Program-made: the position numbers and the translations under genes
Shown here: positions 52,142-61,287 of the stretch, piece after piece
Numbering within the stretch: position 1 is the stretch's first letter
Layout: each line of letters starts with the position of its first letter
Notes under the pieces: model-generated
The model's database searches: none
What the model saw: only the letters and a program-made list of their open reading frames with translations
What the model was told of the DNA's origin: nothing
From: Achromobacter veterisilvae
GTDB lineage: Bacteria; Pseudomonadota; Gammaproteobacteria; Burkholderiales; Burkholderiaceae_B
Direction of reading: 5' to 3'
Assembly (NCBI RefSeq): GCF_900496975.1
Contig: NZ_UFQC01000001.1
Location: 62,001 to 126,000 of the forward strand
DNA length: 64,000 bases

Positions 52142-53638
52142 ATGACCCAGGACACCGCATACTGGCGCGCCAAGGCCGCCTCCCTCTCGTTCGACGGCCG
52201 CGCCTATATCGACGGCGCGTATTGCGGCGCCGCGGACGGCGCCACCTTCGCCGCCACCAGCCCCATCGACGGCCGCAAGCTGGCGGACGTGGCCGCCTGC
52301 GGCGCGGCCGACGTGGACCGCGCGGTCCGGGCCGCGCGCCGCGCCTTCGAGGCCGGCGCCTGGAGCGGCCTGGCCCCGCGCCAGCGCAAGGAACGCCTGC
52401 TGCGCCTGGCGGCGCTGATCGACCAGCACCGCGAGGAACTCGCCCTGCTCGAAACCCTGGACATGGGCAAGCCGATACGCGACGCCCTCGCCTTCGACGT
52501 GCCGGAGACCGCCCGCTGCTATGCGTGGTACGCCGAGGCCATCGACAAGATCTACGACGAGATCGCGCCGACCGGCCCCGACGCGCTGGCCACCATCACC
52601 CGCGAACCCCTGGGCGTGGTCGCGGCCGTGGTGCCGTGGAACTATCCGCTGATGATGGCCGCCTGGAAGGTCGCGCCCGCGCTGGCGGCCGGCAACAGCG
52701 TCATCCTCAAGCCGGCGGAGCAGGCCTCGCTGTCGGCCATCCGGCTCGCGGCGCTGGCCGAGGAAGCCGGCATCCCCGCCGGCGTCTTCAGCGTGGTGCC
52801 CGGCCTGGGCGCGCAGGCCGGCCAGGCGCTGGGCCTGCATCCGGACGTGGACTGCATCGCCTTCACCGGCTCCACCGCCACCGGCAAGCGCTTCATGGAG
52901 TACTCGGGCCAGTCGAACCTCAAGCGCGTCTGGCTGGAATGCGGCGGCAAGTCGCCCCACATCGTGTTCGAGGACTGCCCCGACCTGGACCGCGCGGCCC
53001 TGGCCGCGGCGCTGGGCATTTTCTCCAACCAGGGCGAGGTCTGCATCGCGGGGTCGCGCCTTTACGTGCAGGACGGCATCTACGACGCTTTCATGGAGAA
53101 AGTCGCCGCCCACGCGGCCGCGCTGCAGCCGGGCGATCCGCTGGACCCCGCCACCGCCATGGGCGCCATGGTCGACGAACGGCAGATGCGGGGCGTGCTC
53201 GCCCGTATCGAGGCCGGCGCCGCGGAAGGCGCCCGCCTGCGCCTGGGCGGCCGCCAGGCCCTCGGCGCCACCGGCGGCTACTACATCGAGCCGACCATCT
53301 TCGATTGCGCGGACCAGGGCAACAGCCTGGTGCGGGAAGAGATCTTCGGCCCCGTGCTGGCGGCCCAGCGCTTCGCCACCGAGGACGACGCCGTCCGGCT
53401 GGCCAACGATTCGGTCTACGGCCTGGGCGCGGGCCTCTGGACCGCGAACCTCTCGCGCGCCCACCGCCTCTCGCGCCGCCTGCGCGCCGGCCTGGTGTGG
53501 GTCAACTGCTACGCCGACGGCGACATCACCGTGCCTTTCGGCGGGGTCAAGCAGTCCGGTTTCGGCCGCGATAAATCGCTGCATGCGCTGGACAAGTACA
53601 GCGACCTGAAGACGACCTGGATCAGCCTGACGGCCTGA
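52142..53638 (+). CDS. puuC: Aldehyde dehydrogenase, PuuC-like
   Basis: A 498-residue NAD(P)-dependent aldehyde dehydrogenase very similar in pattern to E. coli PuuC (gamma-glutamyl-gamma-aminobutyraldehyde dehydrogenase). It starts AYWRAKAASL and ends SGFGRDKSLHALDKYSDLKTTWISL. Catalytic Cys301 is in GEVCIAG, and the general base Glu266 in LECGGKS. An ATG six bases earlier (52136) overlaps the previous stop; 52142 has the better-spaced AGCAGG. It oxidises an amino-aldehyde or similar; with the acetylpolyamine hydrolase and ThDP enzyme it suggests an amine or 2-oxoacid-derived aldehyde. Last gene of the operon, before a hairpin. Confidence 0.88.
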   Translation: MTQDTAYWRAKAASLSFDGRAYIDGAYCGAADGATFAATSPIDGRKLADVAACGAADVDRAVRAARRAFEAGAWSGLAPRQRKERLLRLAALIDQHREELALLETLDMGKPIRDALAFDVPETARCYAWYAEAIDKIYDEIAPTGPDALATITREPLGVVAAVVPWNYPLMMAAWKVAPALAAGNSVILKPAEQASLSAIRLAALAEEAGIPAGVFSVVPGLGAQAGQALGLHPDVDCIAFTGSTATGKRFMEYSGQSNLKRVWLECGGKSPHIVFEDCPDLDRAALAAALGIFSNQGEVCIAGSRLYVQDGIYDAFMEKVAAHAAALQPGDPLDPATAMGAMVDERQMRGVLARIEAGAAEGARLRLGGRQALGATGGYYIEPTIFDCADQGNSLVREEIFGPVLAAQRFATEDDAVRLANDSVYGLGAGLWTANLSRAHRLSRRLRAGLVWVNCYADGDITVPFGGVKQSGFGRDKSLHALDKYSDLKTTWISLTA

Positions 53639-53645
53639 TTCCTCC

Positions 53646-53670
53646 GGCGGACGCCCGCGAGGCGTCCGCC
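53646..53670 (+). terminator. Operon-end hairpin
   Basis: Perfect 10-base arms GGCGGACGCC (53646-53655) and GGCGTCCGCC (53661-53670) around CGCGA, eight bases past the PuuC-like stop and followed by CTCT. Likely terminator of the ABC/TRAP/enzyme operon. Confidence 0.65.
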
Positions 53671-53825
53671 CTCTATGCCATTTCGCGCTATCTGCTTGGC
53701 CGCCCGCGCCATTGAAGGCGGCCGGCCCTTGTGCGACCGTGGTCTGCGACGGGCTGTCCGACAGAATCCCGTTGCGGGCAGGCGCAGGCGCTCTCCCGCC
53801 ATCAGAACAATGACTGGAGACAACG

Positions 53826-54869
53826 ATGCGCAATGCGATAACGCGAGGCGGAACGCCGTCCGCCCCCGGGACGGCCGGGCCATCATCATGGCGGCGCGCC
53901 GCGCTGGCGGCCCTGCTTGCCGCGGCGGCCTGGACGGCGGCGGGGCCGGCCCGCGCGCAGGCCCCCTATCCCGCCAGGCCGGTCACCATCCTGGTCGGTT
54001 TTCCTCCCGGCACCGCGACCGACACCGTCGCCCGGATGCTGGGCGACCGCCTGGCCCAGCGCCTGGGCCAGCAGTTCATCGTCGAGAACAAGCCCGGCGC
54101 GGGCGGCTCCATCGCCGCGGGCCTGGGCGCGCGCGCCAGGCCCGACGGCTATACGCTGATGATCGGCGCCTCCGCGCCGCAGGCCATCAACCCGCACGTC
54201 TATCCCAACCTCAACTACGATGCGCGCAAGGACTTCGCGCCCATCGGCCTGCTGACCTGGCTGCCCTACCTGTTCGTCGTCGGCCCGGACAACCCCGCCC
54301 GCAACCTGAACGAGTTCCTCGCGGCCGTGAAGGCGAAGCCGGACCAATACACCTACGCCACGACCGGCGTGGGCACGACCAGCCACCTGGTGACTTCCGT
54401 GCTGCTGTCCAAGGCCGGCGCCCGCATGATCCACGTGCCCTACAAGGGCAGCAGCCAGGCGCAGACCGACATCGTGGGCGGACGGACCTACGCCACGTTC
54501 GACACCATGGTGTCGTCGCTGGCGCTGGTGAAGGCCGGCCGGCTGAAGGCGCTGGCCGTCAGCACGCCGGAGCGCGTGGCGAGCCTGCCGGACGTCCCCA
54601 CCGTCGCCGAACAGGGGTTCCCCGGATTCGACATGGGCGCGTGGCTGGGCCTGATCGCGCCCGCCGGGATCGCGCCCCCGATCCAGGAAAAGCTGGCCGC
54701 GGAAGTCAACGCGGTCCTGGCGGACCCGGCCGTGCGCGACAAACTGGCGGACCTGGGCGCGCAGGTCCGCACCACCGCCTCGCCCGCCGAATTCGGCGCG
54801 CTGATGAAAACGGAATACGAGTCGTGGGGCAAGGTGGTCCGCGACTTCAAGGTCAAGGCCACCGACTGA
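53826..54869 (+). CDS. Bug/TctC-family receptor
   Basis: A 347-residue exported Bug receptor with a long, Arg-containing signal region and cleavage near ARAQAPYPARP. Landmarks are ILVGFPPGTATD, FIVENKPGAGGS, RARPDGYTLM and HVPYKGSSQ. GGAG lies upstream of the ATG. The class II aldolase gene starts 16 bases after its stop. No membrane partner is near. The bound acid probably belongs to the aldolase/ThDP enzyme pathway. Confidence 0.9.
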   Translation: MRNAITRGGTPSAPGTAGPSSWRRAALAALLAAAAWTAAGPARAQAPYPARPVTILVGFPPGTATDTVARMLGDRLAQRLGQQFIVENKPGAGGSIAAGLGARARPDGYTLMIGASAPQAINPHVYPNLNYDARKDFAPIGLLTWLPYLFVVGPDNPARNLNEFLAAVKAKPDQYTYATTGVGTTSHLVTSVLLSKAGARMIHVPYKGSSQAQTDIVGGRTYATFDTMVSSLALVKAGRLKALAVSTPERVASLPDVPTVAEQGFPGFDMGAWLGLIAPAGIAPPIQEKLAAEVNAVLADPAVRDKLADLGAQVRTTASPAEFGALMKTEYESWGKVVRDFKVKATD

Positions 54870-54885
54870 ACAGGAGAAGACAAGC

Positions 54886-55638
54886 ATGCGCACCGCTTCC
54901 GGCATGAGCCCCGAGGAATGGGAAACCCGCGTCCAACTGGCCGCCTGCTACCGGCTGGTCTCGCACTTCGGCATGAGCGACCTGATCTACAACCACATCA
55001 CGGCCCGCATCCCCGGACCGGACGGCCATCTGCTGATCAACCCCTACGGCATGATGTACGACGAAATCACCGCGTCCAGCCTGGTCAGGATCGACCTGGA
55101 CGGGCAGGTGCTGAGCAACCCCCAAGGCGAATACGGCATCAACGCCGCCGGCTATGTCATCCACAGCGCCGTGCACGGGGCGCGCCACGACGTGCAGTGC
55201 GTCATCCACACGCACACGCGGGCCGGCATGGCGGTGTCGGCGCTGAAATGCGGCCTGCTGCCACTGACCCAGACCGCGATGCGCTTCGCGAAGATTCCGT
55301 ACCACGACTACGAAAGCGTCGCCATCGACCTGGACGAGCGCGGACGCCTGGTGGCGGACCTGGGCCGGTCCGAAGCGATGATCCTGCGCAACCACGGCCT
55401 GCTGGCCGTGGGGCCGAGCATCGCGCAGGCCTTCAACACGCTGTACTGGCTGGAGATGGCGTGCAAGGCGCAAGTGGACGCCCTGGCCGCCAACCGCGAA
55501 CTCTGCCTGCCGCCGCCGGAAGTGATCGAGAAAACCTGGCACCTGTACCAGCCGGGGACGCGCCGGCCGTTCGGCGAACTGGAATGGCCCGCCATGCTGC
55601 GCCTGATGGACAGGAAAGACCCCGGCTACCGGGAATGA
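54886..55638 (+). CDS. Class II aldolase/adducin-family protein
   Basis: A 250-residue zinc aldolase/epimerase-type protein. Zinc ligands are His108 and His110 (VIHTHTRAG) and the His in ILRNHGLL. The N-terminal GMSDLIYNHITARIP block marks the family. GGAGA precedes the ATG. The usual active-site acid region is replaced by NPQGEYGINAAGYVIH, so ordinary fuculose-phosphate aldolase activity is doubtful; decarboxylase-like activity as in related proteins is possible. Its 3' end overlaps the convergent ThDP gene by 13 bases. Confidence 0.8.
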   Translation: MRTASGMSPEEWETRVQLAACYRLVSHFGMSDLIYNHITARIPGPDGHLLINPYGMMYDEITASSLVRIDLDGQVLSNPQGEYGINAAGYVIHSAVHGARHDVQCVIHTHTRAGMAVSALKCGLLPLTQTAMRFAKIPYHDYESVAIDLDERGRLVADLGRSEAMILRNHGLLAVGPSIAQAFNTLYWLEMACKAQVDALAANRELCLPPPEVIEKTWHLYQPGTRRPFGELEWPAMLRLMDRKDPGYRE

Positions 55639-57338
55639 ACCGGCGCCGGCCCGCCGCGCCCCAGCAGGTCGATGCCCGCCCGCGCGTCCGCGCCCGCGGG
55701 CAGGATCGCGGCCAGGCTGGTCTTGACCTCCAGGAAGTACGGAACGGTCGAGGCCAGCCCCCTGGCGACCGCGGCGGTCACCTGGTCGGGACGGGTGACG
55801 TGCTCGGTCTGCATGCCGAAGGCGCGCGCGATCATCGTGAAATCCGGGCTGGCAAGATCGGTGCCCACGTAGCGCCCGGGATAGGTGCGCGCCTGGTGCA
55901 GCCGGATGGACCCGTAGCAATTGTTGTTGGAAACGATGAACAGGATGGGCAGGCCGCGCTCGGCCGCGGCCATCATCTCGTTGCCGGTCATCATGAAGCC
56001 GCCGTCGCCCGCCAGGCACACGACCTTGCTCCGCGGGCGGCGCAATTGCGATGCGATCGCCGCCGGCGTGCCGTAGCCCATCGCGCCGGATTGCGACGCC
56101 ATCAGCCGCTGTGGGTAGACAAAGGGAAAGTGGCGGTATACCGGCGCGGCGAACGTGCCCGCGTCCAGGCACACCATCACGTCCGCGGGCGCCTGGTCGG
56201 CCAGGGACCGCACCACCGACACGAACGGCACGCCGTCGTCCGCCGACGGACTGGGCCAGGCGGCGGCGCGTTCGCGGATGGCCCGCAGCGACGCCGCCCA
56301 GTCGCCGCGGGCCGCGCCGTTCCCCGCGGCCGGCAGCTCGCCCAGCGCCTGCGCCGTGGCCATCGGGTCCGCGACGATGCCCACGTCGGCCGTGAAATGC
56401 TGGTTCACGACGCCCGCGTCGGCATGGCAGTGCACCAGCGTCTGCGACGGCCTGGGATAGGCGGGGAATGTGTAGCCTTGCGTCGTGATGTCGCCCAGGC
56501 GCGTGCCCAGGGCCAGGATCAGGTCGCTGGAATCGAAGGCCTCCACCTGCGCGGCCTGCGTGGCCAGGTCCAGGTCCCCCGCGTACAGCGCGTGCGTGTT
56601 CGGGAAAATGTCATGCTGGCGGAACGATACCGCCACCGGTATTCCATGCCGTTCCGCCAGGCGGCGCAGCGCCTCGCGCCCGCCGGGCGCGTTGAAGGCG
56701 CCGCCGGCAATGATCAGGGGCCTGCTGGCGGCCGCCAGCAAGGCGCGCATCCGCTCCAGCGCGGCCGGCGCCGGCTGGGCGGGGCTGGCCGGCACCGCGA
56801 CCCAGTCCGGCCGCGGCGCGGGCGACTGCTGCACGTCCTCCGGCACCACCAGCACCACCGGCCCGGGCGTGCCGGACGTCGCCACCCGCAGGGCCTTCAG
56901 CGCCGCCCAGGCCAGGTCCTCGGGCGCGGCCACCTCGTGGACCCACTTGGCGATGGACCCGAACATCTTCTGGTAGTCGATCTCCTGGAAGGCCTCTTTG
57001 CGCAGGTCCTTGCGAGGCACCTGCCCGATCAGCAGGATCATCGGCACGCCGTCCTGCTGCGCGGCATGCACGCCGATGGCCGCGTTGGCCGCGCCCGGCC
57101 CGCGCGACACCATGACCACGCCCGGCCGCCCCGTCAACCGGCCGTCGGCGCAGGCCATGAAGCTCGCGCCGCCTTCGTGCCGGCAGGTCACCACATCGAT
57201 CCCCGGGGAATCCCGCAAGGCGTCGAGCACGCCCAGATAGCTTTCGCCGGGCACGAGAAAAACGCGGTCGATGCCGTTGCCGGCGAAGATCCCGAGCAAG
57301 GCGTGGGCGGACGTGTTCGTATCGGAAGTAAGCGTCAT
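55626..57338 (-). CDS. ThDP-dependent enzyme, acetolactate synthase-like (paralog 2)
   Basis: A 570-residue ThDP enzyme related to that at 49173. The motif PGESYLGVLDAL is near residue 30, catalytic Glu55 in TCRHEGGASF, QEIDYQKMFGS is shared with the paralog (QEIDYRRMFGQ), and GDGGFMMTGNEMMAAAERGLPILFIVSNNN is the cofactor site. The long open frame upstream is not used; the ATG at 57338 starts the domain. It is convergent with the aldolase and divergent from a LysR gene that probably controls it. Reaction (2-oxoacid decarboxylase or carboligase) not resolved. Confidence 0.82.
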   Translation of the reverse strand: MTLTSDTNTSAHALLGIFAGNGIDRVFLVPGESYLGVLDALRDSPGIDVVTCRHEGGASFMACADGRLTGRPGVVMVSRGPGAANAAIGVHAAQQDGVPMILLIGQVPRKDLRKEAFQEIDYQKMFGSIAKWVHEVAAPEDLAWAALKALRVATSGTPGPVVLVVPEDVQQSPAPRPDWVAVPASPAQPAPAALERMRALLAAASRPLIIAGGAFNAPGGREALRRLAERHGIPVAVSFRQHDIFPNTHALYAGDLDLATQAAQVEAFDSSDLILALGTRLGDITTQGYTFPAYPRPSQTLVHCHADAGVVNQHFTADVGIVADPMATAQALGELPAAGNGAARGDWAASLRAIRERAAAWPSPSADDGVPFVSVVRSLADQAPADVMVCLDAGTFAAPVYRHFPFVYPQRLMASQSGAMGYGTPAAIASQLRRPRSKVVCLAGDGGFMMTGNEMMAAAERGLPILFIVSNNNCYGSIRLHQARTYPGRYVGTDLASPDFTMIARAFGMQTEHVTRPDQVTAAVARGLASTVPYFLEVKTSLAAILPAGADARAGIDLLGRGGPAPVHSR

Positions 57339-57415
57339 GAGCGGCTGGGCAAGGAAAGGCGCGGGCGCCGGGGTGGGATTCGTCGAAATTCTAGGGTGGC
57401 TGGCGGCAAGCCATG

Positions 57416-57432
57416 TAGGCATACTGTGCCTA
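57416..57432. promoter_or_regulatory. LysR-region palindrome
   Basis: Perfect inverted repeat TAGGCA (57416-57421), TACTG, TGCCTA (57427-57432) in the divergent promoter region between the ThDP gene and lysR. It is a candidate primary binding site for the LysR protein. It does not fit a strict T-N11-A box centred on its axis. Confidence 0.5.
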
Positions 57433-57501
57433 TCAGATATACGGAAAACGCACACAAGGAGCATCGGCCCCGCGCCCGCGCGCAGGCCGCCACACCCCGC
57501 G

Positions 57502-58461
57502 ATGGACCTGCGCAAGATAGAGAACCTGATCCACGTCGCCGATTCCGGCAGCTTCTCCAAGGCCGCGTCGGTGCTGGGCATCGCCCAATCCGCATTGGGC
57601 CGGCAGGTCAGGAAGCTGGAGGAGGAATGCGGCTGCGCCCTGCTCTACCGCAATGGGCGCGGCGTATCGCTGACGCCGGAAGGCGAGAAACTGCTCGACC
57701 GCCTGCGCCCCCTGCTGGCGCAGATGACCCGCGTCGTCACTGAATTCCACGACGACCAGAAATCGCCCTCGGGCCAGGTCACGCTGGGGCTGACCCCGAC
57801 GCTGTGCCATATGGTCGGCATGCCGCTGGTGGCGGAAGTCTGGAAGCGCCACCCGCGCATCCAGTTGAACGTCATCACCGGCTACAGCGGCTACGTGCAC
57901 GAATGGCTGGCCAATGCCCGCGTGGACATCGCGGTGCTGCACGACGCCCGGCGTTCCCAGCACATCGCGGTCGATCCCCTGGCTGAGCTGGACCTGGCCC
58001 TGGTGTCGCCCGCGCAGAACCTGTCGCCCGCGGCGCGGGTCTTGGCCTGCATCGACTTCGAGCAATTGCGCGGCCTGCCCCTGGCGCTGCCGACCCGCAA
58101 CCACGGGCTGCGCCGCACCCTGGAACACGCCGCGGCGCAGGCGGGCCTGCCGCTGGACGTGGCGTTCGAAATGGACGCGCTGGATCTGATGAAGGAAATC
58201 GTGCTGGAAGGAATGGCGCACACGGTGCTGGCCCTGCCGGCGGTGGTGCGCGAACTGGCCTCGGGCCAGCTCGTCGCCCGCCGGATCGTCAACCCGGGCC
58301 TGTCCACCCGCCTGATGCTGGCCACCGCCTCCAGCCGGCCGCTGACCCAGGCGGTGAAGATCGTGCAGGGCATCCTGCGCGAATTGCTGGCGGCCATGGC
58401 TTCGTCGGCGCCCTACCGGCCGTATATGCGGATGGCGGGTATGCGGGCGGACGAGGGCTGA
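57502..58461 (+). CDS. LysR-family transcriptional regulator
   Basis: A 319-residue LysR-type regulator. The HTH is at residues 1-60 (MDLRKIENLIHVADSGSFSKAASVLGIAQSALGRQVRKLEEE), followed by the two-lobed co-inducer domain. Divergent from the ThDP enzyme at 57338, the classical LysR arrangement. The frame is open far upstream, but the ATG at 57502 begins the conserved helix. It probably activates the ThDP gene in response to a pathway acid. Confidence 0.9.
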   Translation: MDLRKIENLIHVADSGSFSKAASVLGIAQSALGRQVRKLEEECGCALLYRNGRGVSLTPEGEKLLDRLRPLLAQMTRVVTEFHDDQKSPSGQVTLGLTPTLCHMVGMPLVAEVWKRHPRIQLNVITGYSGYVHEWLANARVDIAVLHDARRSQHIAVDPLAELDLALVSPAQNLSPAARVLACIDFEQLRGLPLALPTRNHGLRRTLEHAAAQAGLPLDVAFEMDALDLMKEIVLEGMAHTVLALPAVVRELASGQLVARRIVNPGLSTRLMLATASSRPLTQAVKIVQGILRELLAAMASSAPYRPYMRMAGMRADEG

Positions 58462-58480
58462 CCGGATGCGCCGATGCGCG

Positions 58481-59638
58481 CTATTCCTCCGTACCGTAAA
58501 GCGCGGGTAGCAGGATCGGCAGGGATTCAAGCGGAAACGCAAACCTGACCGGCGCATGGGACGTGTCGGAAGCGACCAGACCGCACTTCAATGCCGCCGA
58601 CAACGCGGACCGCCCGGTACGCTCGCCCAGGCCGGTCATCTGAATGAACTCACCGCGGGTGGCCGGACCCGCCGCGAAAAGATGGTAAATGGGCAATGCT
58701 GCCTCGACCCGCAGCCGTCCCTTCGCCGTTTCTATCAGAACAAGTGCATTGATTTTTTCCTTCATGGAGTCCAGGGCCAACATGCCTCGCATATAAGCTA
58801 CCTGGTCTTCGCATACATGTAGAAAGTAATCCACCCATTGGAGCAAGCCCTTCTGCGTAAGATTGCCCCGTCCGTCCAGATCGCCTTGGCGCGGCGAGTC
58901 CGCCGCGGCAAGGTACCCGTAGTAATCCCGCACGCCTCTGGCCAGACCTCGGTTGACCGACCATAGGCCTCTCGTAATCGGCAACATGGCGGCGTGGGTC
59001 TGCAAACGCGTGGCGCGGCCATTGCCGTCGGCGAATGGGTGCATCCACGCCATGCGGTGATGCGCACAAGCGATGGCAATAAGCCGGGAATCGCTCGTCC
59101 GCTGCCGGTCGTAATGCGCAGTGAACGTCTCCATGAAGCGCGGCAGAGACTGCCAGGCAGGCGGATGATGGCGGCCAACGGTAACATCGATTTCCCGCAG
59201 CTTTTCTGGCTCCACCACCAATCCGTCCTTGGTCGTCCGATCGGCGGGCGCGAGGCGACCGTAGAGGGCGCGATGAGCGATCTTGATGAACTCCGCATTC
59301 AGCGGGGGGACGTTCGCGGCCTGGGCTTCGACCTCTTTTTCCGCCTCGATGTGGGCAACGGCGATGCGTTGCAATTGCGCGATCTCAGGCCTGTCCGAAT
59401 ATTTGTCATGCAGGGCAGCTTCGATGTTCCTGGGAGTTGTACTTTGCCCTTCGATCCTATTGCTGTAGTAGGAATTCATGCTTCGAAGCAGTTCGTGCAG
59501 CGCGGCACGCGTGCTTGAATGCGCCAGCCCCCCGAGTTCGGCTGCCTGATCGACGACTGCGGATGCGCGCTCCAGATAGGGCCCAAGCGTATGCTCGGCC
59601 GGCAATAGAGGCAGGAATTGCTGTGGCGAGTCGTACAT
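58481..59638 (-). CDS. Fic-domain protein with N-terminal inhibitory motif
   Basis: A 385-residue Fic/DOC-family protein. The active motif HPFADGNGR is at residues 200-208 with the catalytic His200, so AMP or other nucleotide transfer to target hydroxyls is expected. An inhibitory motif of the form S/T-x3-E-G, here SNRIEG (59-64), lies before the Fic core, as in class II self-inhibited Fic proteins, with Glu63 as the blocking residue. The C-terminal third looks like a winged helix (TRGEFIQMTGLGERTGRSAL). It has no partner antitoxin gene. Its base composition is lower in GC than its neighbours and its upstream region is AT-rich, suggesting transfer. Confidence 0.88.
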   Translation of the reverse strand: MYDSPQQFLPLLPAEHTLGPYLERASAVVDQAAELGGLAHSSTRAALHELLRSMNSYYSNRIEGQSTTPRNIEAALHDKYSDRPEIAQLQRIAVAHIEAEKEVEAQAANVPPLNAEFIKIAHRALYGRLAPADRTTKDGLVVEPEKLREIDVTVGRHHPPAWQSLPRFMETFTAHYDRQRTSDSRLIAIACAHHRMAWMHPFADGNGRATRLQTHAAMLPITRGLWSVNRGLARGVRDYYGYLAAADSPRQGDLDGRGNLTQKGLLQWVDYFLHVCEDQVAYMRGMLALDSMKEKINALVLIETAKGRLRVEAALPIYHLFAAGPATRGEFIQMTGLGERTGRSALSAALKCGLVASDTSHAPVRFAFPLESLPILLPALYGTEE

Positions 59639-59780
59639 GTTTTCCGATATTTATGCCGTTTATACTTTCATCTATCTTGTTGTTATTTAAACATTAATTA
59701 GAAAATAAATTCAATTATATAGATAATTTTTTCCGCTTTTTTTGCCGCTTTATTGGGAAAACCCCGACGCTCACGGCAGC

Positions 59781-60131
59781 TCACCGGGGCAGCGGCGGCG
59801 GCGGCGTCAGCGGCCCGGTGGGCTGCCCCCGCGGCGCCGGCATCGGCGGCAGGCGGGACGGGGCCGGGCTGACCCATCCCGGCTGGCGGCTGGGGCCGCT
59901 GGAAGGCGGCGCGGGCGGTCCCGGCGGCCTGCCCGCGGTGGCGCAGCCCGTGCCCAGGCAGGGTTCCGCCGATGCGCCGGGATTGACCAGTCGCGGGCAC
60001 GACGCGCCGACGCAGCTATCGGGAATGACCCGGGCCGAAGGCGGGGGCCGCGGCACGGCGGGCTCGCCGCCCTGGGCGGCCGCCTGCGCGCAGGCCGCCG
60101 CCAGCAATGCCGCCGCCCATGTGCTTTTCAT
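59781..60131 (-). CDS. Small proline-rich exported protein, unknown
   Basis: A 116-residue predicted exported protein: start MKSTWAAALLAAACAQAAAQ gives a short Sec signal. The mature part is rich in Pro, Gly and Ala with four Cys in two similar units, SCVGASCP and PCLGTGCA, and ends in a Pro run. A GGAG lies about 11 bases upstream of the ATG at 60131. I recognise no domain. It may be a secreted or wall-associated peptide. The signal peptide and Cys pairs support a real gene, but the low-complexity sequence leaves doubt. The DNA at 59639-59780 between this gene and fic is AT-rich and holds no ORF. Confidence 0.5.
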   Translation of the reverse strand: MKSTWAAALLAAACAQAAAQGGEPAVPRPPPSARVIPDSCVGASCPRLVNPGASAEPCLGTGCATAGRPPGPPAPPSSGPSRQPGWVSPAPSRLPPMPAPRGQPTGPLTPPPPLPR

Positions 60132-60250
60132 GATTGCATGCTCCGCTTGGGATTGCCGGGATTCCACGCCTGGCCGGGGTCCGGGCGCGGGATGCATCCA
60201 GTGTGCGCCCGTCCTTCCCGGCCTGTCCAGGCAGGCGGGGCGGCCCGCCG

Positions 60251-61228
60251 TCAATCCAGCCGGATGTCGGTGCTTTGCACCACCGAGGCCCAGCGCGCGC
60301 GTTCGCTATTGAAGAACTGCGCCAGTTCCGCCGGATTGCGAGTGACGATTTCCGCGCCCTGCTCGTTCAACTGCGCCTTCACGTCGGGCTGGTTGACGAT
60401 CCGCGCCATCAGTTCCGACAGGCGGTTGGCGACCGGATCGGTCGTGTTGGCCGGTGCCATGACGCCTTGCCAGGTGCCCGATTCGAATCCGGCCACGCCT
60501 TGCTCGGAAATCGTCGGGATGTCGGGCACGAGCTGCATGCGTTCCCGCTTGGAGATCGCGACCGGCCGCAGCTTGCCGGCCTTGATGTGGGGCAGCGTGG
60601 CCAGCAGCCCGTTCATGATGACCTGGGTCTGCCCGCCGATGGTGTCCGTCACCGCCTGCGAGCCGCCCTTGTACGGCACGTACTCCCATTGGGCGCCCGT
60701 GGCCTGCTGCACCGCCACGGCCGCCAGGTGCGGCGCGCTGCCGATGGCGGTGACCGCGAAATTCAGGCGCTGCTTTTTCGACAGCGCGACCAATTCGGGC
60801 ACGGTCCGCGCGGGCACGTCCGGGTGCACGGCCAGCACGTGCGGCGAGTACGCCAGCATGCCGACCGCGCGGAGGTCCTTGGAGGGGTCGAAGGAAAGCT
60901 TGGTATAGACGGACGGGCTGATCGCCAGCGCGCCGACGTCGCACAGCAGCACCGTATGGCCTTCCTGCGCCGCCTGCACCACCAGGCCGGCGCCCAGGTT
61001 GCCGTTGGCCCCCGGCTTGTTCTCGACCACCACCGTCTGGTTCAGGGCGTCGCTCAGCCGGGGCGCCAGGAGGCGGGCGATGATGTCCGACGAGCCGCCG
61101 GGCGGATAAGGCACGATGATGCGGACCGGCCGCGTGGGCCAGCCGGACGACTGCGCCCGTGCCGGCACCCACGGCGACAGGCAAAGCGCCGCGGCGCCGC
61201 CCAGGAACTGTCTCTTGCTCGGGTTCAT
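60251..61228 (-). CDS. Bug/TctC-family receptor linked to glucarate pathway
   Basis: A 325-residue exported receptor. The N-terminus has KRQFLGGAAALCLS, a Tat-like variant (Lys-Arg), and cleavage near PARAQSS. Family blocks are IIVPYPPGGSSD, VVVENKPGANGN and YVPYKGGSQ. GGAG lies upstream of the ATG. It is divergent from a 5-dehydro-4-deoxyglucarate dehydratase gene with a shared inverted-repeat pair in between, so D-glucarate or galactarate is a likely ligand. Confidence 0.9.
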   Translation of the reverse strand: MNPSKRQFLGGAAALCLSPWVPARAQSSGWPTRPVRIIVPYPPGGSSDIIARLLAPRLSDALNQTVVVENKPGANGNLGAGLVVQAAQEGHTVLLCDVGALAISPSVYTKLSFDPSKDLRAVGMLAYSPHVLAVHPDVPARTVPELVALSKKQRLNFAVTAIGSAPHLAAVAVQQATGAQWEYVPYKGGSQAVTDTIGGQTQVIMNGLLATLPHIKAGKLRPVAISKRERMQLVPDIPTISEQGVAGFESGTWQGVMAPANTTDPVANRLSELMARIVNQPDVKAQLNEQGAEIVTRNPAELAQFFNSERARWASVVQSTDIRLD

Positions 61229-61287
61229 GGTGTCTCCTTCCGATTTTTTCGAGGGTCGCGAAGCCTGTTTCCACCACCAGGCCAGTT

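Noticed and set aside
49074..52160. Minus-strand open frame of 1028 codons
   Set aside because: Antisense to the ThDP enzyme and the M20 hydrolase, both with full catalytic motifs; low-complexity translation.
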